Position numbers and translations under genes: made by a program
Shown: positions 8,982 to 16,751 of the stretch, piece by piece
How positions within the stretch are numbered: position 1 is the stretch's first letter
Layout: every line of letters begins with the position of its first letter
The notes under the pieces: generated by a model
The model's database searches: none
What the model saw: only the letters and a program-made list of their open reading frames with translations
What the model was told of the DNA's origin: nothing
DNA from: Pseudalgibacter alginicilyticus
GTDB lineage: Bacteria; Bacteroidota; Bacteroidia; Flavobacteriales; Flavobacteriaceae
Direction: 5' to 3'
DNA: 64,000 nt
Assembly (NCBI RefSeq): GCF_001310225.1
Contig: NZ_CP012898.1
Span: 3,466,001-3,530,000 of the forward strand

Positions 8982-9399
8982 TTATTTCTCAGGATTATGA
9001 ACACAAAATTTATAACCCTTAGTTAAGTATTTTTTTGCAACGTTTTGTATTTGTTTTTTTGTTATAGTATTAATATCTTCTTCATAATTAAAAACTCGTG
9101 AAAGATTCCTGTCGTAAAAATCAGCATTTTTCAGTAAATTTAACCAAAATCTTTTTTCGAATAGATTCTGCTTTAATTATCAAACGCAATTCTACTTTAT
9201 CTTCGGGTTTTTTATTGTTTCTAATATAATAGGTTAAACCATTGTTAAGTTCTCCAATTTTTATATTTTCTGCAATAGGAATTTTAGAGTTTAAATGGGA
9301 GTGTTTTGTGGTATTTTGAGCTAGAATAATGTTATTACTAATAATAAGAAGAAAACTGAAAATGAATAGAGTTATTTCTTTCATGAAAAGTAAATTCAT
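8982..9399 (-). pseudogene. M16 (insulinase-type) zinc peptidase remnant with large internal deletion
   Basis: The first 75 or so residues (signal peptide, then IPIAENIKIGELNNGLTYYIRNNKKPEDKVELRLIIKAESI) match the start of a secreted M16 peptidase. At about 9155-9165 the sequence jumps, in another frame, to a good M16 C-terminus: minus-strand translation from about 9157 to 8982 gives FWLNLLKNADFYDRNL, then SRVFNYEEDINTITKKQI, and ends VHNPEK-stop. A full-length homologue is around 900 residues or more, so roughly 2.4 kb, including the HxxEH zinc site, has been removed and the two ends joined out of frame. The probable original start is the second ATG (9384, MKEITLFIF). Confidence 0.85.
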
Positions 9400-9661
9400 A
9401 TATTTTTTATAGTAGCAAATTAAATTTGAATAAAGTTACATTTCTTTTCAAGAAAAAAGATTGCTTTAACCATTTATTAACGAGATTTTTTAAGGATAAT
9501 GTGTTTATCTATTTTTTTAATTTCATTTGAGCTTTTTGCTTTATTGTTTTTTTTGTAAATAATCGTTTTAAGTGTTTGTGCTTAGTCTGAGTTCTCTTGA
9601 TTAGTTATTGGTTTTCATTTAAAATGATAAATATGGGAACTTTTTTGTTTTGAAGATGTAA
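9400..9661. other. Non-coding stretch between the M16 remnant and the oxidase-like gene
   Basis: I see no coding frame of interest and no RNA gene here. The stretch is strongly T/A-rich and holds the upstream region of the M16 remnant; no convincing terminator or promoter stands out. Confidence 0.5.
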
Positions 9662-10843
9662 TTACTTATTTTTTAAAATGTTAAGAGTTATTAGTAGAAT
9701 CCCTAATGGTAACAATACACTGAAAATAAATAATAAAAAATAATAATATGGAATACTACTTTTGTTAAAGTAAAACATATTTCCTTGAATTATTAATAGG
9801 CATTCAGTTAATATGAAGCCTAAAATAAATAAAATAATGCCAAATTGTAATTCGCTGTTAATAGTAATCAATTTACTTTGTAATACAAATCCAAATAAAA
9901 ATCCTGTAATCACTCCAAGCATTAGTAAATGAATAAAGCCAATAACTAAATGATGATGTTGGTAGGCTGCTTCGTAAATTTCGGGTATGAATGATAAAAG
10001 TTGAATACCAATCTTTAGGATAAAACAAAATAAGGCAAACTTGTAAACGTAAACAGTAAGTTTAGAATTGTGTTGTATGATAAAATATTGATATGGTTTT
10101 ATGAGCTTTAAAAATATTACAAGTGCCATTAATTGAAGTATAACTCCTAATCCATTTATCCATAATAAAGAGATATGAGGAGCATACCAATTAATAGGCA
10201 ATGCCATAGTGAATAATGTTGAAGTTATTATTAATTTAAGAAACAACCGGAATTGTTTAGAATCTTTAAGTTTTATGAGGTGAAAAAATATGGCAATAAC
10301 AGCTAATAAAAACCAACCGTTGAATTGAAAATGCAAAAAAAATTGAATTGCAATTTGATAAAATGCAGAAGTTTGACCAACTATAGATACGGCAGGACCC
10401 AAACACCAAACGCCGATAGTTGACAGTAGCATAAAAAATAATGACACCTTCATTAAATAATTAATAGCTATAGATTCTATTTTGTGATGCTTCCAAATAA
10501 GATATACAAAATAATAGCTGCAAAAAATATGTAGGGTAGAAAATGAAATGGAAAGGGCTGCATACCCTTGAAATGGAAAACTTAGCATCATGCCAATAAC
10601 CGCAAACTGGGTAATCCAAAACAACCGATTATATATAGGCTTTTTTTTTGGTACGAAATAGTGGGTAAAAAGTACAAAAAGCATTAAATATACCCATCCC
10701 AACATGGCTATATGAGAGTGTGCATGTGTTAGAAAACGATAATTTATATAAATTTCACCTATAAAAGAATACCGTAAAGCTAAGCCAAAAAGTGCTGCAA
10801 TTAAAAAATTAAAGAAACATATTAGCACAAGCTTTTTCTGCAT
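9662..10843 (-). CDS. Polytopic membrane protein resembling heme-copper oxidase subunit I / NnrS-type proteins
   Basis: The sequence is almost entirely hydrophobic, with about 11-12 predicted helices. Histidines fall at places reminiscent of heme ligands: THAHSHIAMLGW near residue 40, FLHFQFNGWF near 175 and YQHHHLVIGFIHLLMLG near 290. The HxHxH..LGW start resembles the low-spin heme helix of oxidase/NO-reductase catalytic subunits, but I see no clear HPEVY or copper-site motif. Downstream of rrf2 and ric on the same strand, it would fit NO handling or sensing. The family call is tentative; it may belong to an uncharacterised NnrS-like clade. Confidence 0.6.
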   Translation of the reverse strand: MQKKLVLICFFNFLIAALFGLALRYSFIGEIYINYRFLTHAHSHIAMLGWVYLMLFVLFTHYFVPKKKPIYNRLFWITQFAVIGMMLSFPFQGYAALSISFSTLHIFCSYYFVYLIWKHHKIESIAINYLMKVSLFFMLLSTIGVWCLGPAVSIVGQTSAFYQIAIQFFLHFQFNGWFLLAVIAIFFHLIKLKDSKQFRLFLKLIITSTLFTMALPINWYAPHISLLWINGLGVILQLMALVIFLKLIKPYQYFIIQHNSKLTVYVYKFALFCFILKIGIQLLSFIPEIYEAAYQHHHLVIGFIHLLMLGVITGFLFGFVLQSKLITINSELQFGIILFILGFILTECLLIIQGNMFYFNKSSIPYYYFLLFIFSVLLPLGILLITLNILKNK

Positions 10844-10898
10844 TATAATTTATTTCTAAATGATAAATATAAGAAACCTTAAAGAGGTATTACTAATT

Positions 10899-10934
10899 AA
10901 AAATTCCAGAAAGATTAACCTTTCTGGAATTTTT
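10899..10934 (-). terminator. Rho-independent-type terminator of ric
   Basis: A 15-bp perfect stem with a 6-base loop (arms 10899-10913 and 10920-10934) lies 17 bases after the ric stop on the minus strand. The 3' arm ends in GGAATTTTT followed by AATTAG. It separates ric from the downstream membrane-protein gene. Confidence 0.75.
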
Positions 10935-10951
10935 AATAATAAGAAAATGTA

Positions 10952-11686
10952 TTATTTATGGAATTGTTGTTCCAGTTTTATGGCCTTAGGGAATAGAATA
11001 TTGTTTTCTAAGTGAATATGTAAATGCAAATCCTTTTCAAATTCATCTAACATAGCAAAAGTTACTCTATAGGTGTTGCAAGCATCTGCTGGCGGATTAT
11101 AATTATTTGTTAGTTCCGCTATTTGTCTAAAGCGTTCCCCTTCATTGTCATGTTCTTGCATCATCATTGTAATTGGGTTTTCAACGGTGCCAAAGTGTGG
11201 TGCTTCAATCGGGTTTTTTGATTTAGTAGCAGAAACCATTTTCCTTACAAAAGGGAAAAGAATTAATTCTTCTTTTTTCATGTGTGTTGCCAATTCATTC
11301 GCAGAGGCAGTAAATAGTTCGTTTATTTTATATAGTTCTGGATGCCTTTCTGCATGAACGTTGCATAATTTATCTAAAAACTGACGTAATACCGGAATTT
11401 TTTCCTCTACATAGCGATGGTGCTTTTTTTCAATATAATCTATCAATAAATCTAATGGCCAAGATTTATAGTCTATGGATTGGTCTGTATTTGAATGTAA
11501 TACAGCATTTAATTTGTCTAACAATTCGTTAATATTTATATCATTTTTTTTGCAAACTTCTTCAATGCTTCTTTGGCCTTTACAACAAAAATCTATACCG
11601 TAGTTGCTAAATACTGCTGCTGTTCTAAAGTCGTCTGCTACAAATTGTCCAATCTGTTTTTTTGCATTATTATTAAGTACTTCCAT
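10952..11686 (-). CDS. ric: Iron-sulfur cluster repair di-iron protein Ric (YtfE/ScdA)
   Basis: Ric proteins repair Fe-S clusters after nitric oxide or oxidative damage through a hemerythrin-like di-iron site. The N-terminal ScdA_N domain carries YGIDFCCKGQRS (Cys34-Cys35). The hemerythrin bundle supplies ligands in KKHHRYVEE, HAERHPELYKINELF, HMKKEELILFPF, MMQEHDNEGERF and HLHIHLENNILFP. The 244-residue length is normal for the family. It sits downstream of an Rrf2 regulator, and a palindrome (11701-11714) lies just upstream of its start, so NO- or iron-dependent control is likely. Confidence 0.95.
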   Translation of the reverse strand: MEVLNNNAKKQIGQFVADDFRTAAVFSNYGIDFCCKGQRSIEEVCKKNDININELLDKLNAVLHSNTDQSIDYKSWPLDLLIDYIEKKHHRYVEEKIPVLRQFLDKLCNVHAERHPELYKINELFTASANELATHMKKEELILFPFVRKMVSATKSKNPIEAPHFGTVENPITMMMQEHDNEGERFRQIAELTNNYNPPADACNTYRVTFAMLDEFEKDLHLHIHLENNILFPKAIKLEQQFHK

Positions 11687-11700
11687 AATGTTATTATTTC

Positions 11701-11714
11701 GGATAATTTTATCC
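11701..11714. promoter_or_regulatory. Palindromic operator candidate upstream of ric
   Basis: GGATAATTTTATCC has perfect 6-base inverted arms around TT and lies 15 bases before the ric start. Read on the minus strand (GGATAAAATTATCC) it agrees at 10 of 14 positions with the palindrome upstream of the Rrf2 gene (AGATAAATTTGTCT), giving a shared pattern RGATAAAWTTRTCY. This fits a binding site for the neighbouring Rrf2 protein. Confidence 0.6.
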
Positions 11715-11734
11715 TATTTATATTCAAATTTTTT

Positions 11735-12169
11735 TTAGACCTTTAAGTATGAAGCACCAGACTTAATGTTTAGTGCTAATTCTTCTAAATTTGTGTTTTC
11801 CAACATATGCTTCAATTCATCTCTTATATTTTTGAACTTATCATGTACAGCACAAGGGAAATTTTCATTACAGGCTTTCATTCCTAAACCGCAACCTTTA
11901 TAAATAGTGTCACCATCAATGGCATTAACTATTTGAGACAGTTTAATGGTTTTTAATTTGTTTTTGTTAATTTCAAAACCACCATAAGCACCTTTTACAG
12001 AATTTACAACTTGATGTTTAACTAATGCTTGTAATATTTTGGCTGTAAAAGCCTGAGGTGAATCAATTTCTTTTGCTATTTCTTTTGGACTTACTCGTAA
12101 ACCTTCTTTTGATTTTATAGCAATAAATATTGTAGCTTTAATGCCGTATTCACAGGCTTTTGAAAACAT
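11735..12169 (-). CDS. Rrf2 family Fe-S transcriptional regulator (NsrR-like)
   Basis: An N-terminal winged helix (ACEYGIKATIFIA, then DSPQAFTAKILQALVKHQVVNSVKGAYGGF) is followed by three cysteines, Cys93, Cys100 and Cys106, in GCGLGMKACNENFPCAVH. The C-x6-C-x5-C spacing is close to NsrR/IscR cluster-binding Cys sets. Position directly before ric, a dedicated NO-damage repair gene, argues for NO sensing. Its promoter contains a palindrome overlapping the -33 element, which indicates autorepression. IscR-type or RirA-type sensing cannot be excluded from sequence alone. Confidence 0.9.
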   Translation of the reverse strand: MFSKACEYGIKATIFIAIKSKEGLRVSPKEIAKEIDSPQAFTAKILQALVKHQVVNSVKGAYGGFEINKNKLKTIKLSQIVNAIDGDTIYKGCGLGMKACNENFPCAVHDKFKNIRDELKHMLENTNLEELALNIKSGASYLKV

Positions 12170-12188
12170 ATTCCTTATTGATTTTATA

Positions 12189-12220
12189 CAAAAGTAGTAT
12201 AAAAACTTAACTAAGACAAA
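12189..12220 (-). promoter_or_regulatory. Promoter of the rrf2 gene
   Basis: On the minus strand TTTG (12217-12220) is followed 20 bases later by TACTTTTG (12189-12196), matching the Bacteroidota TTTG-N19-21-TAnnTTTG promoter. It lies 20 bases upstream of the rrf2 start. Confidence 0.65.
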
Positions 12221-12229
12221 TTTATCTTA
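12212..12229. promoter_or_regulatory. Palindromic operator candidate upstream of rrf2
   Basis: TAAGACAAATTTATCTTA is an 18-base inverted repeat with one mismatched pair. It overlaps the -33 element of the rrf2 promoter, so bound regulator would block RNA polymerase. It shares the pattern RGATAAAWTTRTCY with the site upstream of ric. Confidence 0.6.
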
Positions 12230-12255
12230 ATTAAAATGTTTTGTTTAGTAAAAAA

Positions 12256-12729
12256 TTACAGACCTACTAAAATGGTTAAAATTTCAATAGCTGTTTTGTT
12301 AATATCTTCGTCTGGATTAAAAATAGTAGCAACGCCAGCATCAAATAGAAATTTATAATCTTGTTTTGGAATAGTGCTGCCTACAATAATCATTATATCT
12401 TCTCGGCCATATTTTTTTAATCCACTAATAACTTGTGGAATTAAAATTTTATAATTTGTTGCTGATACTGATAGGCTTAAAATATGCACATCGTTTTCTA
12501 TGGCTTGTTTAGTAATCTCTTGTGGCGTTTCAAAGAGAGGCGCAATGTCTACATCAAAACCAATATGAGCAAATGTTGTTGCTAACACTTTAGTGTTTTG
12601 AACAAGATAATCTTGTTTCATTTTTGAAATCATAATTCGTGGGCGTCTGCCGTCTTGTTCTGCAAAAACATCAGCTAATTTTTGTGCTTTTTTATAAGAG
12701 TCATCATTTTTTAGTTTTGAGTTGTACAT
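12256..12729 (-). CDS. Free-standing cobalamin-binding-domain homologue of methylmalonyl-CoA mutase, lacking the B12 motifs
   Basis: This 157-residue protein aligns end to end with the C-terminal B12 domain of the mutase large subunit (VFAEQDGRRPRIMISKM, FDVDIAPLFETPQE, PKQDYKFLFDAGVATIF). The signature DxHxxG reads D40-Y-L42-V-Q-N45, so the cobalt-ligating His is Leu. SSL reads SVS, the GG of VGGVIP reads GS, and GPGT reads NPDE; all the cofactor loops I remember are altered while the scaffold is kept. It lies 32 bases after the catalytic-domain gene in a different frame. Cobalamin binding in the usual His-on mode looks impossible. It is either a repurposed scaffold protein or an early stage of decay. 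Confidence 0.85.
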   Translation of the reverse strand: MYNSKLKNDDSYKKAQKLADVFAEQDGRRPRIMISKMKQDYLVQNTKVLATTFAHIGFDVDIAPLFETPQEITKQAIENDVHILSLSVSATNYKILIPQVISGLKKYGREDIMIIVGSTIPKQDYKFLFDAGVATIFNPDEDINKTAIEILTILVGL

Positions 12730-12761
12730 CTTATATTATGATTTTGTATTTGTTTTTAGAG

Positions 12762-14363
12762 TTAAACTTCAAGTGCCTTGCAGATTTCATTTAAAGTTGC
12801 TCGCTCACGAGCAGCATCGATTGCTAAACTTAATAGGTTTTCTTGGCCGTTTTGTACTGCACTGGTTAGTTTTGAAAGGATTGTTTTAATTTTTTCAGAA
12901 TCTCTTTCGGATTTAATTTTATTTAAACGTTCTAATTGCTGATTTAATGTAGTTTGTTCATCTACATTAGGAATATTATTTGAGGTATTTTTTTCTGATT
13001 TATATTGATTTAATTCAGTTGTAATATTTTGATTAAAATCTATACGTGTTTGTTTTTTATTAAAAGTTTCTTTAATGTGTGATTTATAAATGCCAGATTT
13101 TATAGCCATAGTCATGCCGCCCATTGCTTCAATTTCTTCAATATGCTCCCAAGCTTTTTCTGTAAGATTCTGGGTTAGTTTTTCAATATAATAACTGCCA
13201 CCCCAAGGGTCTACTGTTTTTGTTACTTTCGTTTCTTCTTGTAAAAAAAGTTGTGTGTTTCGGGCAATACGAACTGATAAGTTGGTTTGTAAATCTTTGG
13301 CTTGAGTAGGAATATTTGTATGTAAAGATTGTGTGCCGCCAAATATTGCGGAGGCAGCTTGAATAGTTGTTCTTGTTATATTATTAAAAGAATTTTGCTC
13401 AGCTAAACTGTAAATTGCGGTTTTACAATGTGTACGTAGTTTTAATGAATTTTCATTTTTAGGATTAAATTGTTTAATCATTTTAGCCCATAACATTCTT
13501 GCTGCTCTCATTTTAGCTATATCTATAAAATGATTCATGCCAATACTCCAAGAGAAAGATAATTTGGAAGCTAATGTATCAATGCTTAAACCTAATTCTA
13601 AGCCTTTTTTTATGTATTCCAATCCTTGTGCTAACATGTAAGCCAACTCCTTGTAAACGGTTGTATTGACTTCATGTAGATAGTGCCCCGAAATATTTAT
13701 GCTATTGAATTTGGGCATATATTGGTTTGTATATTCAAAAATATTAGAAATGATTTTCATAGAATGAGTAGGAGAGGAATAGCGGTTTGGCTCCATAAAT
13801 TCTTTTAAAATGTCATTTTCTATCGAGCCTTTTAATTGTTGGGGTGTTACTCCTTGTTCTTCTGCTGCAACAATATAAAATGCCATGATGGGTAAAATAG
13901 TATGGTTTAGAGTTATAGATAGATTGGTTATTTCTAAAGAGATTTGGTTAAAAATCAACTTCATGTCATCAACAATATTGATGGCAATATCTGTGTTTAT
14001 AACATTATGTTTGCTGTCATTACTATTGTTTTTTAGGTTAACTGCATCCAAAATAATGAAAAGTTCTTCTTGTTCTTTTAGGATACTTTCTTTGTAAAAG
14101 GTATCAATGTTCTCAGCATTTAAATTTTTTTGATATTGCTTTATTGTCCAAGGATTTTCTATATACATAGTACTGTATGGACCTCGTAAATAAGGTGATA
14201 TGCCAGCGGCGAAGTTGAGGTGTTCTAAATTTTCAATATCTGTTTTAGAATAATGTGTTTTTATGTTGATACCTTTAATAATAAAGGGAGGGCTTTTTTC
14301 TATCGGATTCTGGATGATAGTTGGTATTTTTAAAGCAATGTGTTGAAGATTTTTTCTTAACAT
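12762..14363 (-). CDS. Methylmalonyl-CoA mutase large-subunit catalytic domain homologue, active-site residues lost
   Basis: The protein covers only the TIM-barrel half of the large subunit (533 residues against about 700 with the B12 domain). The scaffold is very conserved: LRGPYSTMY, AFYIVAAEEQGV, RMLWAKMIKQFNPKN, FGGTQSLHTN and TKTVDPWGGSYYIEKLT. Contact segments are not: AGFSTA after RQY is QKNLNA (78-83), the THRGYDSD loop is replaced and 3 residues shorter, VRNTYIYP is EPNRYSSP (Arg207 equivalent is Pro192), SGYHMQEAGAT is SGHYLHEVNTT (His244 equivalent is Tyr228), and QTSGW is KTAIY. It starts 12 bases after mutA. Mutase activity is unlikely; a structural partner of MutA is possible. 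Confidence 0.85.
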   Translation of the reverse strand: MLRKNLQHIALKIPTIIQNPIEKSPPFIIKGINIKTHYSKTDIENLEHLNFAAGISPYLRGPYSTMYIENPWTIKQYQKNLNAENIDTFYKESILKEQEELFIILDAVNLKNNSNDSKHNVINTDIAINIVDDMKLIFNQISLEITNLSITLNHTILPIMAFYIVAAEEQGVTPQQLKGSIENDILKEFMEPNRYSSPTHSMKIISNIFEYTNQYMPKFNSINISGHYLHEVNTTVYKELAYMLAQGLEYIKKGLELGLSIDTLASKLSFSWSIGMNHFIDIAKMRAARMLWAKMIKQFNPKNENSLKLRTHCKTAIYSLAEQNSFNNITRTTIQAASAIFGGTQSLHTNIPTQAKDLQTNLSVRIARNTQLFLQEETKVTKTVDPWGGSYYIEKLTQNLTEKAWEHIEEIEAMGGMTMAIKSGIYKSHIKETFNKKQTRIDFNQNITTELNQYKSEKNTSNNIPNVDEQTTLNQQLERLNKIKSERDSEKIKTILSKLTSAVQNGQENLLSLAIDAARERATLNEICKALEV

Positions 14364-14375
14364 TTAGAAGGTTTT

Positions 14376-15758
14376 TTAAAGCTCGTTTTTTAATCGATTT
14401 TTTTCTAAAGTTTCAGATAATCGCTTTTCTATAATGGGTTCAATGAATGTTTTTCTAGGATTACTTTTAATAAATGGATAAAGCTCTAACTCTTGTTTCA
14501 TCCTGTCATTAGGGTTGATGTGTTTATTGGTCCCAATTAAAATTTCCTTTCCTTCATCAAATTGTTTTTGCTCTTTTTCAGCATTTTCTTTTATTTTTCT
14601 TTGAATGGTACCTTCTTTTAGTTGTTTTAAAAAACCACCATTTGCTTCAATATCTTTAAATAATATCAAGGCTTTTTCTGCTAATTGCTTCGTTAGCGTT
14701 TCAATATAGTAAGCTCCATCGGCAGGGTTGTTTACTTTATCAAAATGGCTTTCATGTTTCAAAATAAGGAGTTGGTTTCGTGCCATACGTTCACTAAAAT
14801 CATTTGTTTTGTGGTATATGGCATCATAGGGCAAATTAACAATTGTGTTAGCTCCTCCAATAATGGCGCTCATGCATTCAGTCGTTGTACGAAGCATATT
14901 GGTATGGTTATCGTAGAGTGTTTTGTTACGCTTAGTAGATGTTGCTACAATATTACAATCTGAATTAATTTTATATTCTGAAGCTAAGGTATGCCAAAGA
15001 ATTCGTAAAGCTCTTAGTTTGGCAATTTCAAAGAAGTAATTAGTTCCAACGGATACATGAAAAGTAAATGTAAATGACTGTTTGCTTAGATTGTCAATGA
15101 GGTTTAAATATTCATTGACATGGGAGATTATATAAGCTAATTGTTGCACAATATTAGCTCCTGCATTTTGATATAATACCCCGTCAACGTTAAATGAATT
15201 TGTAATTTTTACAATAGACGTAAAGGTTTTAAAATCATCATTTAAATTTTTAAACCAATTCCCATTTTTGGTTAAATTTCCAATGATATCTGTTTTAATA
15301 TTGAAATTATTTAATAGAGTCTTTTGATTGCAGTTAAGATAATAATCATAAATTATTTGTACGTATGGGAATGATAGAAACTGTAGTTCAAAAGAAATGG
15401 AAACGGTATTTAGGTTAATATTCTGTAATAAATCAGAAACTAAAATACGAGCTGTTGGTATGATGAACGTTATAGTATCTATCCCTTCTTTAACTAAGTT
15501 TATAGCTTTTTCATTTGATTTTTGTACATCCGCTACGTAGATAAACTGTCCTATTTTCCATTCGGAAGCTTTAGTATTTGAGGGATCTGGAAGGTCATTA
15601 AAATCATCGGCATGATAAAAAGGTTTCACTGAAATATCTTCATTGCTTTTCCAAATAAGCGTGTTGTTGTAGTCGGCTCCTTTTAAGTCGACTTGTATTT
15701 TTTGTTTCCATTGTTTAGCAGAAACCCTATTAAATTCATCAAAAAGTCTTTTACTCAT
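14376..15758 (-). CDS. mutA: Methylmalonyl-CoA mutase small subunit
   Basis: The small subunit pairs with the catalytic subunit that interconverts succinyl-CoA and methylmalonyl-CoA; in known mutases it has no active site itself. Matching blocks are VSAKQWKQKIQVDLKGADYNNTLIWKSNE at the start, QNAGANIVQQLAYIISHVNEYL, SVGTNYFFEIAKLRALRILW, TTTECMSAIIGGANTI and VNNPADGAYYIETLTKQLAEKAL. The length of 460 fits the Flavobacteriia form. Unlike its partner genes it looks ordinary throughout. Its ATG overlaps the end of the divIC-like gene by 8 bases, so it is part of the udk operon. Confidence 0.93.
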   Translation of the reverse strand: MSKRLFDEFNRVSAKQWKQKIQVDLKGADYNNTLIWKSNEDISVKPFYHADDFNDLPDPSNTKASEWKIGQFIYVADVQKSNEKAINLVKEGIDTITFIIPTARILVSDLLQNINLNTVSISFELQFLSFPYVQIIYDYYLNCNQKTLLNNFNIKTDIIGNLTKNGNWFKNLNDDFKTFTSIVKITNSFNVDGVLYQNAGANIVQQLAYIISHVNEYLNLIDNLSKQSFTFTFHVSVGTNYFFEIAKLRALRILWHTLASEYKINSDCNIVATSTKRNKTLYDNHTNMLRTTTECMSAIIGGANTIVNLPYDAIYHKTNDFSERMARNQLLILKHESHFDKVNNPADGAYYIETLTKQLAEKALILFKDIEANGGFLKQLKEGTIQRKIKENAEKEQKQFDEGKEILIGTNKHINPNDRMKQELELYPFIKSNPRKTFIEPIIEKRLSETLEKNRLKNEL

Positions 15759-16080
15759 TTGGTTTTACCTTAAGGCTGTCTTCGTACTCAATAATGTAAA
15801 TTTCTTCATTTTCGCGTTTCATATAGTATTCTTCTCGAGCAAATTTTTCAATACCTTCTTCAGTACTTAATTTTTTAAGTGCTTTTTTATCTTTTTCAAT
15901 CTCCTTTTTGTAGTATTCTTTTTCGTTTTCTAAATCGTTAATTTCGCTATTCAATTCATGATGAATAAGCCAAGAATTGGCATCAAAAAATAGCATCCAA
16001 ACAATAAACACGGTCAATATAAGAATGAATATGTTTTTGAATGGTTTCAATAGCTTCTTTTTGTTAAAAGGGGCTGCCAT
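15751..16080 (-). CDS. Septum formation initiator family protein (FtsB/DivIC-like)
   Basis: This is a 109-residue bitopic protein with a basic N-terminus, one membrane helix (residues about 18-37) and a coiled coil rich in Glu and Lys (LNSEINDLENEKEYYKKEIEKDKKAL), followed by EEGIEKFAREEYYMKRENEEIYII, a family hallmark. FtsB/DivIC proteins bridge early and late divisome components on the outer face of the inner membrane. It starts 1 base after the udk stop and overlaps mutA, as expected for one operon. Confidence 0.92.
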   Translation of the reverse strand: MAAPFNKKKLLKPFKNIFILILTVFIVWMLFFDANSWLIHHELNSEINDLENEKEYYKKEIEKDKKALKKLSTEEGIEKFAREEYYMKRENEEIYIIEYEDSLKVKPNE

Positions 16081-16686
16081 TTATAATCTTTGGTTTATGA
16101 TGGTTTTTACTATATCTATTGCCACGGTATTATATTTGTTGTTAGGAATTATAATATCCGCAAACTCTTTCATGGGTTCAATAAACTGATTGTGCATCGG
16201 TTTGAGTGTGGTTTGGTATCTGGTTAAAACTTCGTCCAAATCTCTACCACGTTCTGTAATGTCACGCTTTAAACGGCGTATTAATCGTTCATCACTATCG
16301 GCATGTACAAAAATTTTAATGTCAAACATATCTCGTAATTCTGGATTTGTTAAAATTAAAATACCTTCTACAATGATCACCTTTCTGGGGTGTGTAAAAA
16401 TAGTATCTCCTGTTCTATTATGTTTAACAAATGAATAGACGGGTTGGTGCACTGTATTGCCTTTTTTTAATTCAACTAAGTGCTCGTGTAATAATTCAAA
16501 ATCAATAGAGCGTGGATGATCAAAATTTATTTTAACCCGTTCGTCATAACTTAAATGTGAGGTGTCTTTATAGTATGAGTCTTGCGAGAGGATACCTACT
16601 TCGCCCTCTGGTAATTCTTTTAAAATTTGATTAACAACGGTTGTTTTTCCACAACCAGTACCACCAGCAATACCAATAATAAGCAT
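16081..16686 (-). CDS. udk: Uridine kinase
   Basis: Uridine kinase phosphorylates uridine and cytidine in pyrimidine salvage in the cytosol. The P-loop is GIAGGTGCGKTTVV at residues 5-18, followed by SQDSYYKDTSHLSYDERVKINFDHPRSID, the nucleoside-binding region, and IVEGILIL and RLIRRLKRDITERGRDL. The length of 201 is standard. It is the first gene of the udk-divIC-mutA operon; a TAACTTTG element lies 25 bases upstream. Confidence 0.97.
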   Translation of the reverse strand: MLIIGIAGGTGCGKTTVVNQILKELPEGEVGILSQDSYYKDTSHLSYDERVKINFDHPRSIDFELLHEHLVELKKGNTVHQPVYSFVKHNRTGDTIFTHPRKVIIVEGILILTNPELRDMFDIKIFVHADSDERLIRRLKRDITERGRDLDEVLTRYQTTLKPMHNQFIEPMKEFADIIIPNNKYNTVAIDIVKTIINQRL

Positions 16687-16710
16687 GATTTAATGTTTTA
16701 ACTTTTTTGA

Positions 16711-16718
16711 CAAAGTTA
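16711..16718 (-). promoter_or_regulatory. Candidate -7 element of the udk-divIC-mutase operon
   Basis: The minus strand reads TAACTTTG, matching TAnnTTTG, 25 bases before the udk start. No TTTG partner is seen at -33. Confidence 0.4.
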
Positions 16719-16751
16719 GCTAAAATAGGAGGTTTAATTGGGTGGAAATTT

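Noticed and set aside
14376-15758. MutA small subunit as also degenerate
   Set aside because: Its conserved blocks look ordinary, and in known mutases the small subunit lacks active-site residues anyway, so no loss can be claimed.
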